Both the position numbers and the translations under genes were made by a program. The notes under the pieces were generated by a model. It was given only the letters and a program-made list of their open reading frames with translations, was not told the DNA's origin and did not search any database. Positions 25,047 through 32,700 of a stretch of 64,000 bases of DNA are shown piece by piece. The DNA comes from an uncultured Clostridia bacterium. Lineage in GTDB: Bacteria; Bacillota; Clostridia; Christensenellales; CAG-138. Position 1 is the first letter of the stretch, and the number at the start of each line of letters is the position of its first letter. Location: contig CAKTYU010000004.1 in NCBI GenBank assembly GCA_934633985.1, positions 62,001 to 126,000 on the forward strand. The letters run 5' to 3'.

Positions 25047-26660
25047 TTATTTTTTGTAAAGCTCGTTCAGCTCCGCGCCGGAGCGGGGCCTCGGTACTAT
25101 GCGCGGCACCGGGAGGGCGTAGTCGAAATTATTGTTGTACCTCGGGTCGCCCCTTATCAGCGTTTCCCGCACCGTATCGTAATACCGCATCCTGTCCTGC
25201 CCGCCGGCCTCCGCCATGCTCCGTATCCTGCCATGATACCTCATCACCACATTGGGCGCATATACCAAGCTGTAACCCCGCCTGTCCAGCCGCGTGCAGT
25301 ATTCCGTGTCAAAGCCCACCTCGTCGAAGCTCTCGTCAAAGCAGCCCACGTTGAAGAATAAATCCGTCGGCGTCATCATGCACACCCACGACAGGGCGGA
25401 TACGGCGCGCAGCGTGTCTGTAAAGCGCAGCTTTTGCCCGCTTTCCCCGTCGTCCGGCGTGCCGGCATACAGGCTCCCCTGCCAGCCCCCTATGCCTATC
25501 GTTGTGCCGGTATATATCAGCCTTCCGTCCTGCCCGATTAGCTTGGGCCCTGCCCCGCCGCAGCCCCGCCGGCAGGATTGGGAAAGCAGGTCGTGCAGCC
25601 AGCCTATGCCCAGCGCCTCCACGCCGCTGTCCATAAAAAGGCAGTTTTCCCTGTCGGCCTCCTTCGCGGCGGCATTGAGCAGCGCCGGAAGCGGCAGCCC
25701 CTCGCCGCAGAACACCTTCGCCGCGCCGTTGCGCCGTAGTATGTCGTAGTATTTAAGTGTCCGGCTGTCGGCGCTGCCCCCGTCGGCGATTATTATTTCC
25801 ACCTGCTTTTCCCCCTTAAGGGAGCCGTCCATGCTGTTGAGCAGCCGCATGAGGGGCAGATGCGAGTTTTTGTTGTATATGACTATCGCGGCGCTGGGCC
25901 GCCTTATTATGGCCTCTACCCTGAAGCTCCCCCTCCATTCCCCGGGAAATACCCTTATTCCGTCGTTTTTCTCCAAATGCTTTTCCAATGCCTGCCGCCC
26001 CTCTGGGCCTATATCCCGCCTGCCGCAGGCCGTATACAGCACCTCATGTATGTGGCGGGCGCTGCCGCACCTGTCCGTTAGCCTCAGGTTATAGGCGTAT
26101 CTGTCGCAGCCCGTATCCCCCGTCATTCCCCCTGCCGCCTCAAACAGCGCCCTGCTCGCCATTACGCCGTGGCACAGCATATCGAAGCTATACTGCGTCG
26201 CCCTGTCCAGGCAGGGCTTGAACAGCGGGTCCCTTCTGCGCCCCTGCTCCAGCCTGTCCTCATCGCAGAATATCAGGTCGCTGCCCTCGGCATTTTTTGC
26301 AAAGATATACAGCGCGTCCGGGCGCAGCGTATCCCCCGGCCACATATACATGATAAAGTCGAACTCCTCCTTCATCTGGACTTGGTACAGTATCCACCGG
26401 CTGTATGTCTGCTCCCTAAGCGAGCCCTCGGTGAGCCGCATGAGCTTATCACCGCCCTCCCCCGCCATGGCTATGGCTATCACGGGCATTCCGGAAAAGT
26501 CCTCCCGCCTCTGCGCCGCAAGCTCCTCCTCAGCCGGGGATCTCGCGGCGATATACTCCTCGTATACCTCCTCAGCGCAGCAAACGCTCTCGGGCCCTTG
26601 GCCCGGGAGCGTCCTTGCAAAGCCGAATATTCTGTTTTTGCCGTTATCGCTCCTGCTCAT
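25047..26660 (-). CDS. Family 2 glycosyltransferase, tandem-domain type
   Basis: The product has about 537 residues. The first part matches the C-terminal half of a GT2 domain (DLIFCDEDRL, RDPLFKP) and the second part is a fuller GT2 domain (AAIVIYNKN, VEIIIADGGSADSRTL, CLFMDSGVEALGIGWL, GCFDESFDEVGFDTEYCTRL). Such tandem enzymes build cell-surface polysaccharides. The first catalytic domain seems N-terminally short. The start at 26660 has no clear ribosome binding site and may rely on coupling to the chorismate mutase gene 18 bp upstream. Confidence 0.8.
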   Translation of the reverse strand: MSRSDNGKNRIFGFARTLPGQGPESVCCAEEVYEEYIAARSPAEEELAAQRREDFSGMPVIAIAMAGEGGDKLMRLTEGSLREQTYSRWILYQVQMKEEFDFIMYMWPGDTLRPDALYIFAKNAEGSDLIFCDEDRLEQGRRRDPLFKPCLDRATQYSFDMLCHGVMASRALFEAAGGMTGDTGCDRYAYNLRLTDRCGSARHIHEVLYTACGRRDIGPEGRQALEKHLEKNDGIRVFPGEWRGSFRVEAIIRRPSAAIVIYNKNSHLPLMRLLNSMDGSLKGEKQVEIIIADGGSADSRTLKYYDILRRNGAAKVFCGEGLPLPALLNAAAKEADRENCLFMDSGVEALGIGWLHDLLSQSCRRGCGGAGPKLIGQDGRLIYTGTTIGIGGWQGSLYAGTPDDGESGQKLRFTDTLRAVSALSWVCMMTPTDLFFNVGCFDESFDEVGFDTEYCTRLDRRGYSLVYAPNVVMRYHGRIRSMAEAGGQDRMRYYDTVRETLIRGDPRYNNNFDYALPVPRIVPRPRSGAELNELYKK

Positions 26661-26677
26661 AACAGGAGTCTGCCCAA

Positions 26678-27025
26678 TTATTTGAGTCCTAATTCCTTGG
26701 CCACGTCGAGATTTTTGTATGCATACTGCCACGGGTCGTCGTAATCCGGCGCGTCGGCCCGCTGTATACCCCGGCAAGCGCCCATTATGCACTTCATCAT
26801 GGACTGGGCGTAATCCCGGTACGCATCGTTTTTGCAGCAGGCCCGGCAGTTTGCCTTGACCTCCAGCTCCCGGCGCTCGTTGCGTATGCCGAGGTTGTGC
26901 TCGCGCTTTACCGCGCCTATCTCGCGGGATACGTCCATGCGCCTCTCAAAAAGCTCTATGAGCTGCCGGTCTATCTCGTCTATCTGGCCGCGAAGCTCGG
27001 CTATCCTCTCCTCGTGGAGTTCCAT
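26678..27025 (-). CDS. Chorismate mutase, AroQ type
   Basis: The 115-residue protein begins with the AroQ helical pattern (ELRGQIDEIDRQLIELFERRMDVSREIGAVK), where the Arg and Lys residues bind chorismate. AroQ converts chorismate to prephenate for Phe/Tyr synthesis. It is free-standing. The C-terminal half is unusually Cys-rich (CRACC, MMKCIMGAC). It is in an operon after the cyclophilin gene. Confidence 0.8.
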   Translation of the reverse strand: MELHEERIAELRGQIDEIDRQLIELFERRMDVSREIGAVKREHNLGIRNERRELEVKANCRACCKNDAYRDYAQSMMKCIMGACRGIQRADAPDYDDPWQYAYKNLDVAKELGLK

Positions 27026-27037
27026 AGGCTTATCTCC

Positions 27038-27538
27038 TTATATCCTTTCCGGCTCCTCCACCGGCTCGTTTTCCAAGGTGACGGACCTTATGACCATATC
27101 CGCCTTGGGCCTGTCCCGAAAGTCAGTGGGCACAGAGGCGATCTCGTCCACTATGTCCATTCCCTCCACTACCCTGCCGAAGGCAGCGTACTGGCCATCA
27201 AGGTGGGGCGCGTCCTGATGCATTATAAAGAACTGGGAGCCTGCGCTGTCCGGCCGCATGGAGCGCGCCATGGATATTACGCCCCTCTTGTGCTTCAAGG
27301 GGTTATTGAAGCCGTTGGCCGCGAACTCGCCCTTTATGCTGTAACCCGGGCCGCCCATGCCAGTGCCGTCGGGGCAGCCGCCCTGTATCATAAAGCCGGG
27401 TATTACCCTGTGGAATATCAGGCCGTTATAGAAGCCCTTGTCCGCAAGGCTCACGAAGTTTTTCACCGTGTTGGGCGCGGCCTGCCTGTCCATCTCCAGC
27501 TTTATCCTGCCGCCGCCTTCCATTTCGATTATCACCAT
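27038..27538 (-). CDS. Cyclophilin-type peptidyl-prolyl isomerase
   Basis: The 166-residue enzyme contains the cyclophilin motifs FHRVIPGFMIQGG and GSQFFIM. There is no signal peptide, so it is cytoplasmic. It is the first gene of a three-gene operon (PPIase, chorismate mutase, glycosyltransferase). Confidence 0.93.
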   Translation of the reverse strand: MVIIEMEGGGRIKLEMDRQAAPNTVKNFVSLADKGFYNGLIFHRVIPGFMIQGGCPDGTGMGGPGYSIKGEFAANGFNNPLKHKRGVISMARSMRPDSAGSQFFIMHQDAPHLDGQYAAFGRVVEGMDIVDEIASVPTDFRDRPKADMVIRSVTLENEPVEEPERI

Positions 27539-27581
27539 GCTCTTTTATTCTCCTTTTGATTTTTGTATCGTCATTGCTCTA

Positions 27582-27611
27582 ATTATACCACCAGTTGACG
27601 AGGGCTCACAA
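27582..27611 (-). promoter_or_regulatory. Promoter of the PPIase operon
   Basis: On the minus strand a perfect -10 TATAAT (27582-27587) is 18 bp from TTGTGA (27606-27611). The start would be about 35 nt before the PPIase AAGGAG site. Confidence 0.6.
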
Positions 27612-27622
27612 GCCCCGGATCG

Positions 27623-27973
27623 TCAAGCCCTGCGTCCTCCCCGCCCGCAGCACATGCCCTCCGTCATCACCGCGAGGAACTCCGCTATGGTGGGTATGCA
27701 GCATACCTCATACGCGCCGAACAGCTCCTTCAGCTTTTCGTTGCCCGTATCCCATGTGCGCTGTATGGCAAAGCGTATGCAGCGCTCCATGGCCGCCCGC
27801 TTTACTCCGAACTTTTCCTCCACCATGCGGTAAGTCTCTCCGGCGGGGCCGTAGAGCCTTTCCGGCTCCCTGCCGGTATTTTCCAGTATGCACAGCACGT
27901 ATGCATAGCCCTTGTACTTGGGGTGCATGCCCACCGCCCTCAGCATATTTGCCGCGCTTCGCTTCTCATACAT
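27623..27973 (-). CDS. Stand-alone Spo0A C-terminal DNA-binding domain protein
   Basis: The 116-residue product aligns along its length with the Spo0A effector domain: YKGYAYVLCILE, then EKFGVKRAAMERCIRFAIQRTW, the recognition-helix region in which the ER..IR pattern of Spo0A is kept. There is no receiver domain. AGGGGGAAGAAGG precedes the ATG. A canonical 0A box (TGTCGAA) lies upstream at 28093-28099. A paralogue lies at 30076-30435. It is probably a phosphorylation-independent DNA-binding regulator. Confidence 0.85.
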   Translation of the reverse strand: MYEKRSAANMLRAVGMHPKYKGYAYVLCILENTGREPERLYGPAGETYRMVEEKFGVKRAAMERCIRFAIQRTWDTGNEKLKELFGAYEVCCIPTIAEFLAVMTEGMCCGRGGRRA

Positions 27974-28058
27974 ATCCTTCTTCCCCCTGATGCTAAATGT
28001 GGTTTGAAATGACAGCCGATGTAAACGAAAGACCTGATGCGTTTTTTGTTGCGCCTTA

Positions 28059-28088
28059 ACTGTACATTTTTCCCGCTGCCGCGGTCAA
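28059..28088 (-). promoter_or_regulatory. Promoter of the first Spo0A_C-like gene
   Basis: On the minus strand -35 TTGACC (28083-28088) and -10 TACAGT (28059-28064) are 18 bp apart. A 0A box abuts the -35, as at Spo0A-activated promoters. Confidence 0.5.
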
Positions 28089-28092
28089 TATT

Positions 28093-28117
28093 TTCGACAA
28101 AAGCCAACGGTTTGCCA
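28093..28117 (-). promoter_or_regulatory. 0A-box-like sites upstream of the first Spo0A_C-like gene
   Basis: On the minus strand TGGCAAA (28111-28117) and TGTCGAA (28093-28099, within TTTTGTCGAAAAT) match the Spo0A box core. They lie immediately upstream of the -35. The same two heptamers precede the paralogue at 30076. Confidence 0.6.
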
Positions 28118-28227
28118 TGTAAATACCATTTCTATTACAGCCTGTTTTTTCATGTATTGAGCGTTATCCATGAGACATGCTCATGTTCGCCATTAAAAAT
28201 CCGCTTGGGCGCGTGCCTCCTTGCGCC

Positions 28228-28256
28228 TTGCATAAATCCATGCGCGGCGTTATAAT
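28228..28256 (+). promoter_or_regulatory. Promoter of the SNF-family symporter gene
   Basis: -35 TTGCAT (28228-28233) and -10 TATAAT (28251-28256) are 17 bp apart. The start near 28263 leaves about 240 nt of leader. The gap 27974-28227 otherwise holds only the divergent Spo0A_C-type promoter. Confidence 0.7.
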
Positions 28257-28378
28257 TGACACAATAAAGACAAGAAAATGTTTTTTGTTTATTCGTCTGT
28301 CAGTATTGATTATTTTCATTTCCGTTTTTTATCTTAGATGGGCGAACTGCAAATTCAACCTTTTTTCGGGTTGCCATA

Positions 28379-28424
28379 GCGCAATAATTGCAACGGCTCA
28401 GGCAATAACTCTATTGTGCTTTTT
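28379..28424 (+). terminator. Candidate leader attenuator before the SNF symporter
   Basis: GCGCAATA and TATTGTGC pair (one G-U), with an inner TTGC/GCAA stem, and are followed by TTTTT. This terminator-like hairpin lies inside the leader, about 85 nt before the coding start. No T-box or known riboswitch signature was recognised. Confidence 0.4.
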
Positions 28425-28504
28425 AGTGGTGTTAATTTTTATCAAATTACCGCTTTAAAGGCGAAATCATTATCGCTTATATTTTTTTGAAAGAGGGTAC
28501 ATCT

Positions 28505-29860
28505 ATGGAACAAAAGCAACAGTGGGGCAGCCGCTTCGGTTATCTTATGGTAGCCGCCGGCGCGTCCATCGGCCTCGGCAACATCTGGAAATTCCCCTAT
28601 CTGGCCTATCGCGGCGGCGGGGGCGTATTCCTGGCGGTCTACATCCTCGTGGTGCTTGCCTTAGCTAAGCCCATGGTGGAAATGGAGACCGCCATAGGCC
28701 GCCACAGCGGGCTTGACACCGTAACGGCCTTCGAGTGCATCAACCCCAAGTGGGGCTTCGTGGGCTGGATAGGCAACCTATGCACCATAATGATAAATTT
28801 CTACTATGTAGTAGTGGGCGGCTGGGTGCTGCGCTACCTCTTCCAGTTCATGTTCATAGGCGACTTCGGCGGCGACCCCAGCGCCTTCTTCAAGGGCTTC
28901 ATATCGGATCCCGTCCAGCCCATTATCTGGTCCATGATACTTCTCGTATTCGTATCCGCCATGCTGCTCTTCGGCATAACCGACAAGGTGGAAAAGCTCG
29001 CAAAATTCATAATGCCCGCGCTGGTGCTGATGCTTATGATCTGCGGCGTTTACGCCTGCACCATAACCCAGGGCGCGGCGGAGGGCCTAAGGTATTATCT
29101 CCTGCCCGATTTCAGCAAGTTTACCGTAAAGGTGTTCGCGGACGCGGTAACGCAGGTGCTGTTCTCGGTGGGCATAGGCTGGAGCCTGTTCATCACCCTC
29201 GGCGCCAACATACCTAAAAAGAACGACCTCAGGAGCGACGCCCTCTTCGTGAGCTTTGCGGATACCTTTGCCGCCGTTCTCGCGGGCTTCGTCATCATAC
29301 CCTCCGCCTTCGGCGCGGGCATAGACGTGCAAAAGGGTCCCGCTCTCATATTCGAGGTCATGTCCGGCATATTCCTCAATCTGCCCGGCGGGCGCATAAT
29401 CGGCGTTTTCTTCTTCTTGGCGCTGATATTCGCGGTGATCTCCTCCCTGTTCAGCTTCTTTGAGACCAATATCCGCACCGCCGAGGTCAAGCTGAATATG
29501 GGCCGCAAACAGGCCACCTGGATAATCGCCGTAATAATCGGCATAGCCAACATATTCGTGTCCCTCGGCTTCGGCCCTATGAAGGACTTCCAAATACCCT
29601 GGCTCTACTACGGCAGCACGGAATTTTACGGCATGTACGACTGGCTGGACTGCTTCAGCGGCTATGTGCTGATGCCCTTAGGCTGCATACTGGTATGCCT
29701 CTTCGTCTCTAAAATATGGGGCTGGAAGAAATACGAGGCCGAGCTTACCCAAAACGGCCGGGACGGCAGCATAAGCCTCTGGAATAAGATAAGCGCCTAT
29801 GTGATAATACCGCTGTTCATGGTGATAGTAATACTCAACGTGTTCGGCTTCATAAAGTAA
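28505..29860 (+). CDS. Sodium:neurotransmitter symporter family (SNF/NSS) amino-acid transporter
   Basis: The 451-residue polytopic protein begins with the NSS helix-1 signature GYLMVAAGASIGLGNIWKFPY, which carries Na+ and substrate ligands. There are about 11 membrane segments, the YocR/MhsT-like bacterial type that imports amino acids with Na+. The start at 28505 (MEQKQQWGSR) follows GAGGG; the track's upstream Met is weaker. It is a single-gene unit with a strong terminator. Confidence 0.93.
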   Translation: MEQKQQWGSRFGYLMVAAGASIGLGNIWKFPYLAYRGGGGVFLAVYILVVLALAKPMVEMETAIGRHSGLDTVTAFECINPKWGFVGWIGNLCTIMINFYYVVVGGWVLRYLFQFMFIGDFGGDPSAFFKGFISDPVQPIIWSMILLVFVSAMLLFGITDKVEKLAKFIMPALVLMLMICGVYACTITQGAAEGLRYYLLPDFSKFTVKVFADAVTQVLFSVGIGWSLFITLGANIPKKNDLRSDALFVSFADTFAAVLAGFVIIPSAFGAGIDVQKGPALIFEVMSGIFLNLPGGRIIGVFFFLALIFAVISSLFSFFETNIRTAEVKLNMGRKQATWIIAVIIGIANIFVSLGFGPMKDFQIPWLYYGSTEFYGMYDWLDCFSGYVLMPLGCILVCLFVSKIWGWKKYEAELTQNGRDGSISLWNKISAYVIIPLFMVIVILNVFGFIK

Positions 29861-29875
29861 AAGAAAGGCGTCAGG

Positions 29876-29905
29876 GCAGGGGCGCCGCGGTCGCGGCGCC
29901 CCTGC
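29876..29905 (+). terminator. Terminator after the SNF symporter
   Basis: A 14-bp perfect GC stem (GCAGGGGCGCCGCG and its complement) lies 16 bp after the stop, followed by TTTATCGTTTTC. Confidence 0.8.
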
Positions 29906-29962
29906 TTTATCGTTTTCCGCCTTGCGTCAACGCTGTTTTTTCACCCGCAAAAAGAGGTTAAT

Positions 29963-30030
29963 TGTCGAAAAAAGTGGCAAAAAGATAACATCTTGGCAAA
30001 AGCTTGAGAAAATATAATTACTCTGGCAAA
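29963..30030 (+). promoter_or_regulatory. Array of 0A-box-like heptamers around the promoter of the second Spo0A_C-like gene
   Basis: One TGTCGAA (29963-29969) and three TGGCAAA (29975-29981, 29994-30000, 30024-30030) occur on the plus strand. A -10 TATAAT is at 30013-30018, so one copy lies near -35 and one at the expected start site. The TGNCRAA core matches Spo0A boxes. This fits binding by Spo0A or by the Spo0A_C-type protein itself. Confidence 0.6.
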
Positions 30031-30075
30031 ATGTAGGAAAGCACCGAAAAAAGGCGGCAAGAAGGAGGAATATCC

Positions 30076-30435
30076 ATGAAGGCATCGGATTTTGTTGAAG
30101 GCAAGCTGATGGAGCTGGGCGCCACCCCGGAATATACCGGCTATAAGTATCTCGTATGCGCCATAGTGGCGTCTATGCAGAACGGCCATCTTTTGAATAA
30201 CGTTACCACCAAGCTCTACCCAGAGATAGCGCAGCGCTACGGCGTGAGCCCCGCCAGCATAGAGCGGAGCATACGCACCGTGATATCCGTTATATGGTAC
30301 GACAGCGACCCCGAGCTCCTGCGCAGGCTCATGGGGCGCAGCTATCCGGTGCAGCCGGGCAATGCGAAGTTTATAGGCATACTGACCCGTCGTTTCTCCC
30401 TCTCTCGCCGCCGCGACGCGGAGAAGGAGAGCTGA
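30076..30435 (+). CDS. Second stand-alone Spo0A C-terminal DNA-binding domain protein
   Basis: The 119-residue product aligns with the Spo0A effector domain, including ELGATPEYTGYKYLVCAI, VTTKLYPEIAQRYG and the recognition helix SPASIERSIRTVISVIW. It resembles Spo0A itself more than the 27623 paralogue does. There is no receiver. AAGGAGG precedes the ATG. It ends about 60 bp before the distal end of the CRISPR array. Confidence 0.88.
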   Translation: MKASDFVEGKLMELGATPEYTGYKYLVCAIVASMQNGHLLNNVTTKLYPEIAQRYGVSPASIERSIRTVISVIWYDSDPELLRRLMGRSYPVQPGNAKFIGILTRRFSLSRRRDAEKES

Positions 30436-30493
30436 CCGCTATCGCTCTTACCGGCTTTACCATCACGCCCCCGGCCTATCAGCCCGTCAACCG

Positions 30494-31206
30494 CTCCATA
30501 TCCACGGTTTACGTGGGGGGGGGAGCGACGCCGTTGATCGCCGGCGGGCAGTACACAGGCTGATATTTCAATCCACGCCCCCCGTGCGGGGGGCGACCGG
30601 GAGCTTCAAGCCGCGCTCAGTGTGCCAGACCCAATTTCAATCCACGCCCCCCGTGCGGGGGGCGACGAAGCGGTGCTTCGTATCATCCGACCGGCCTACG
30701 AATTTCAATCCACGCCCCCCGTGCGGGGGGCGACCACGTTGACCATGGTAGGCTGCGGCGACAACCACATTTCAATCCACGCCCCCCGTGCGGGGGGCGA
30801 CCAGCTCGAAGCTATTATATTAACTTGATACAATAATTTCAATCCACGCCCCCCGTGCGGGGGGCGACTAGTAGACCATTACGGCGCAAAGCATCAAGCC
30901 ATTATTTCAATCCACGCCCCCCGTGCGGGGGGCGACATTATGATGTTGATAGGCTGGGCAATAAATTAGGCATTTCAATCCACGCCCCCCGTGCGGGGGG
31001 CGACCTGGACGCGCTGCCTACATGGGTATCAAGAATCTTATTTCAATCCACGCCCCCCGTGCGGGGGGCGACGGGTCTACTATAGCGAGGTCGAAAAACT
31101 TATCTGGATTTCAATCCACGCCCCCCGTGCGGGGGGCGACATAAGCGGCGACTTCAACTCAACCGGCAGGCGTATTTCAATCCACGCCCCCCGTGCGGGG
31201 GGCGAC
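30494..31206 (-). CRISPR. Type I-C CRISPR array: 10 identical repeats plus one degenerate terminal repeat
   Basis: Ten identical 33-bp repeats start at 30565, 30634, 30702, 30769, 30836, 30904, 30972, 31040, 31108 and 31174, with spacers of 33-36 bp. Read on the minus strand (transcript sense) each repeat begins GTCGCCCCCCGCACGGGG and ends GTGGATTGAAAT, the classical I-C repeat. A degenerate copy at about 30494-30529 keeps ATCCACG and GCGAC, with one more spacer after it (30530-30564), giving 10 spacers. The leader lies at the high-coordinate end beside cas2, so the newest spacers are near 31173. Confidence 0.98.
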
Positions 31207-31373
31207 TGTGAAAATTCGAATCTTTATTCGGATTTTCAAATAATTCTTGTATGGTTATTCGTTTTTTGGCCGCGCCCAGCTCCTTGCTTTAAGCATACCA
31301 CGAACGGCACAGCTTTTAAAGCGGTTTTTTGGTGCGAACCTCTCTGCAAAAGCATGTGTGCTTCCCCTTCGCA
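31207..31373 (-). promoter_or_regulatory. CRISPR leader
   Basis: 167 bp lie between cas2 and the first repeat, A/T-rich next to the array. An imperfect 12-bp inverted repeat (GAAAATTCGAAT / ATTCGGATTTTC) lies right at the leader-repeat junction (31210-31237) and may guide spacer integration or the array promoter. No ORF. Confidence 0.7.
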
Positions 31374-31664
31374 TCAGAGGATTATATTATCCTCGGGTAA
31401 ATATGCTTTTTTACAGCCAAAGTGCTCAATTTTGTTTTGATATTTGTTGCCAAGGTAATAAAAGCGCAGGCTGTCCTTATCCTTGTCCATTATATCAAGC
31501 AAACGCCCTTGCAGGCTGCGGCACTGCGCGGCATCTAACAAGCATTCAAATACCGAGCATTGCACTCTCTGTCCGTAGTTGACGCATTGCTTTGCTATCT
31601 GCCTGAGCCGCCTCCGGCCCGCCGCGTCTTCGGTATTAACATCATAAGTTATCAAAACAAGCAT
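31374..31664 (-). CDS. cas2: CRISPR-associated endonuclease Cas2
   Basis: The 96-residue ferredoxin-like protein starts MLVLITYDVNTED, with the Asp used by Cas2 nucleases after the first strand. With Cas1 it forms the spacer-integration complex. It is the last cas gene, 4 bp after cas1, next to the leader. Confidence 0.97.
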   Translation of the reverse strand: MLVLITYDVNTEDAAGRRRLRQIAKQCVNYGQRVQCSVFECLLDAAQCRSLQGRLLDIMDKDKDSLRFYYLGNKYQNKIEHFGCKKAYLPEDNIIL

Positions 31665-31668
31665 ATCA

Positions 31669-32700
31669 TCACTTCCATAAAAAGGGCGGATAACCGTCTA
31701 TGTCGCCTCTGAGATACCTTGCAAGGAGCTGTGCCTGTATGTAAGGCACCATTCCCCATTGCAGCTTTTCCCCAAGGTATGCATGGGTCAGGCTCTCTCG
31801 CTTCTTATCCTGCCAATATTTGAAAAATTTCCTGCGCCCATCGTCATTGAGCAGCACCGCCCCGCTTTCCTGCCTTATAAACACCTTTTCATCCATCACC
31901 CTGTTGTTTATCAGGGTGATAACAAACCTGTCCGCCATGCAGGGGCGCAGCTCTTCCATGAGATCGAGGGCAAGTGACGTCCTTCCCGGCCTGTCCCTGT
32001 GCAAAAAACCCACATACGGGTCGAGGCCTGCCGCCTCCAGCGCGGAGGCGCAATCGTGGGCGAGTATGCTGTAAGCGAAGGACAGCATTGCGTTCACCGG
32101 ATCGAGGGACGGCCGCCTGCTGCGCCCGTTAAAGCTGAATATGCCCTTGTCATTCAATATGAGCTGATCCAGCACGCCGAAATAGGCGTTGGCTCCGTTG
32201 CCCTCCAGCCCGCGCAGTCCATCCAGAGAGGCTTCATCGAGCGCCTTGGGCAAAAGCTCCTTGATCTGGCCGGAAGCATTAGAAAGCGCCTCCCCGTCCA
32301 CCCGCATACCATGATCCCGCTTTGTGCGTTCAATACTCCAGCGAGAATTATACAGCTTGCCGAATATCATACACCGGGCGATACGGCAGCTTTCGGCCTC
32401 GTCATCCGCCGCCCTATACTGTGCCCGCCGAAGCAGCACATTTCCGTTTATCTCGCCGCATACTCTTGCAAGGAATCTACCCCGCGGCGAGCACAGTGCC
32501 ACGCCTATACCCCGGTTCGCACATTCGCCCATCAATGCCGGAGAAAGCCCGGCATAGGAAAAGCTAACTATGCTTTGCAGCGTGTGCAGCGGATAGCGGG
32601 CAAGCTCCTGCTTATCCCGGTTCGCGACTGCGTTTTCGCCGTCAAGGGACAGGTAAATATCCTCCGACATGGCATACAGCGTGTTAAGCAGCTTTTTCAC
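31669..32700 (-). CDS. cas1: CRISPR-associated endonuclease Cas1, type I-C
   Basis: The 343-residue integrase contains the metal-site regions GLEGNGANAYFGVL (Glu), VGFLHRDRPGRTSLALDLME (His and Asp/Glu) of Cas1. I start at GTG 32698-32700 (VKKLLNTLY), whose first bases overlap the cas4 stop as GTGA; a longer upstream frame lies inside cas4. It inserts new spacers with Cas2 and Cas4. Confidence 0.96.
   Translation of the reverse strand: MKKLLNTLYAMSEDIYLSLDGENAVANRDKQELARYPLHTLQSIVSFSYAGLSPALMGECANRGIGVALCSPRGRFLARVCGEINGNVLLRRAQYRAADDEAESCRIARCMIFGKLYNSRWSIERTKRDHGMRVDGEALSNASGQIKELLPKALDEASLDGLRGLEGNGANAYFGVLDQLILNDKGIFSFNGRSRRPSLDPVNAMLSFAYSILAHDCASALEAAGLDPYVGFLHRDRPGRTSLALDLMEELRPCMADRFVITLINNRVMDEKVFIRQESGAVLLNDDGRRKFFKYWQDKKRESLTHAYLGEKLQWGMVPYIQAQLLARYLRGDIDGYPPFLWK

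Noticed and set aside
28177..28458. Hydrophobic 93-codon frame before the SNF symporter
   Set aside because: It starts upstream of the predicted promoter and overlaps the candidate attenuator; no ribosome binding site or homology.
30622..31440. Open frames with repeated peptide motifs across the CRISPR array
   Set aside because: They are translations of the CRISPR repeats and spacers.
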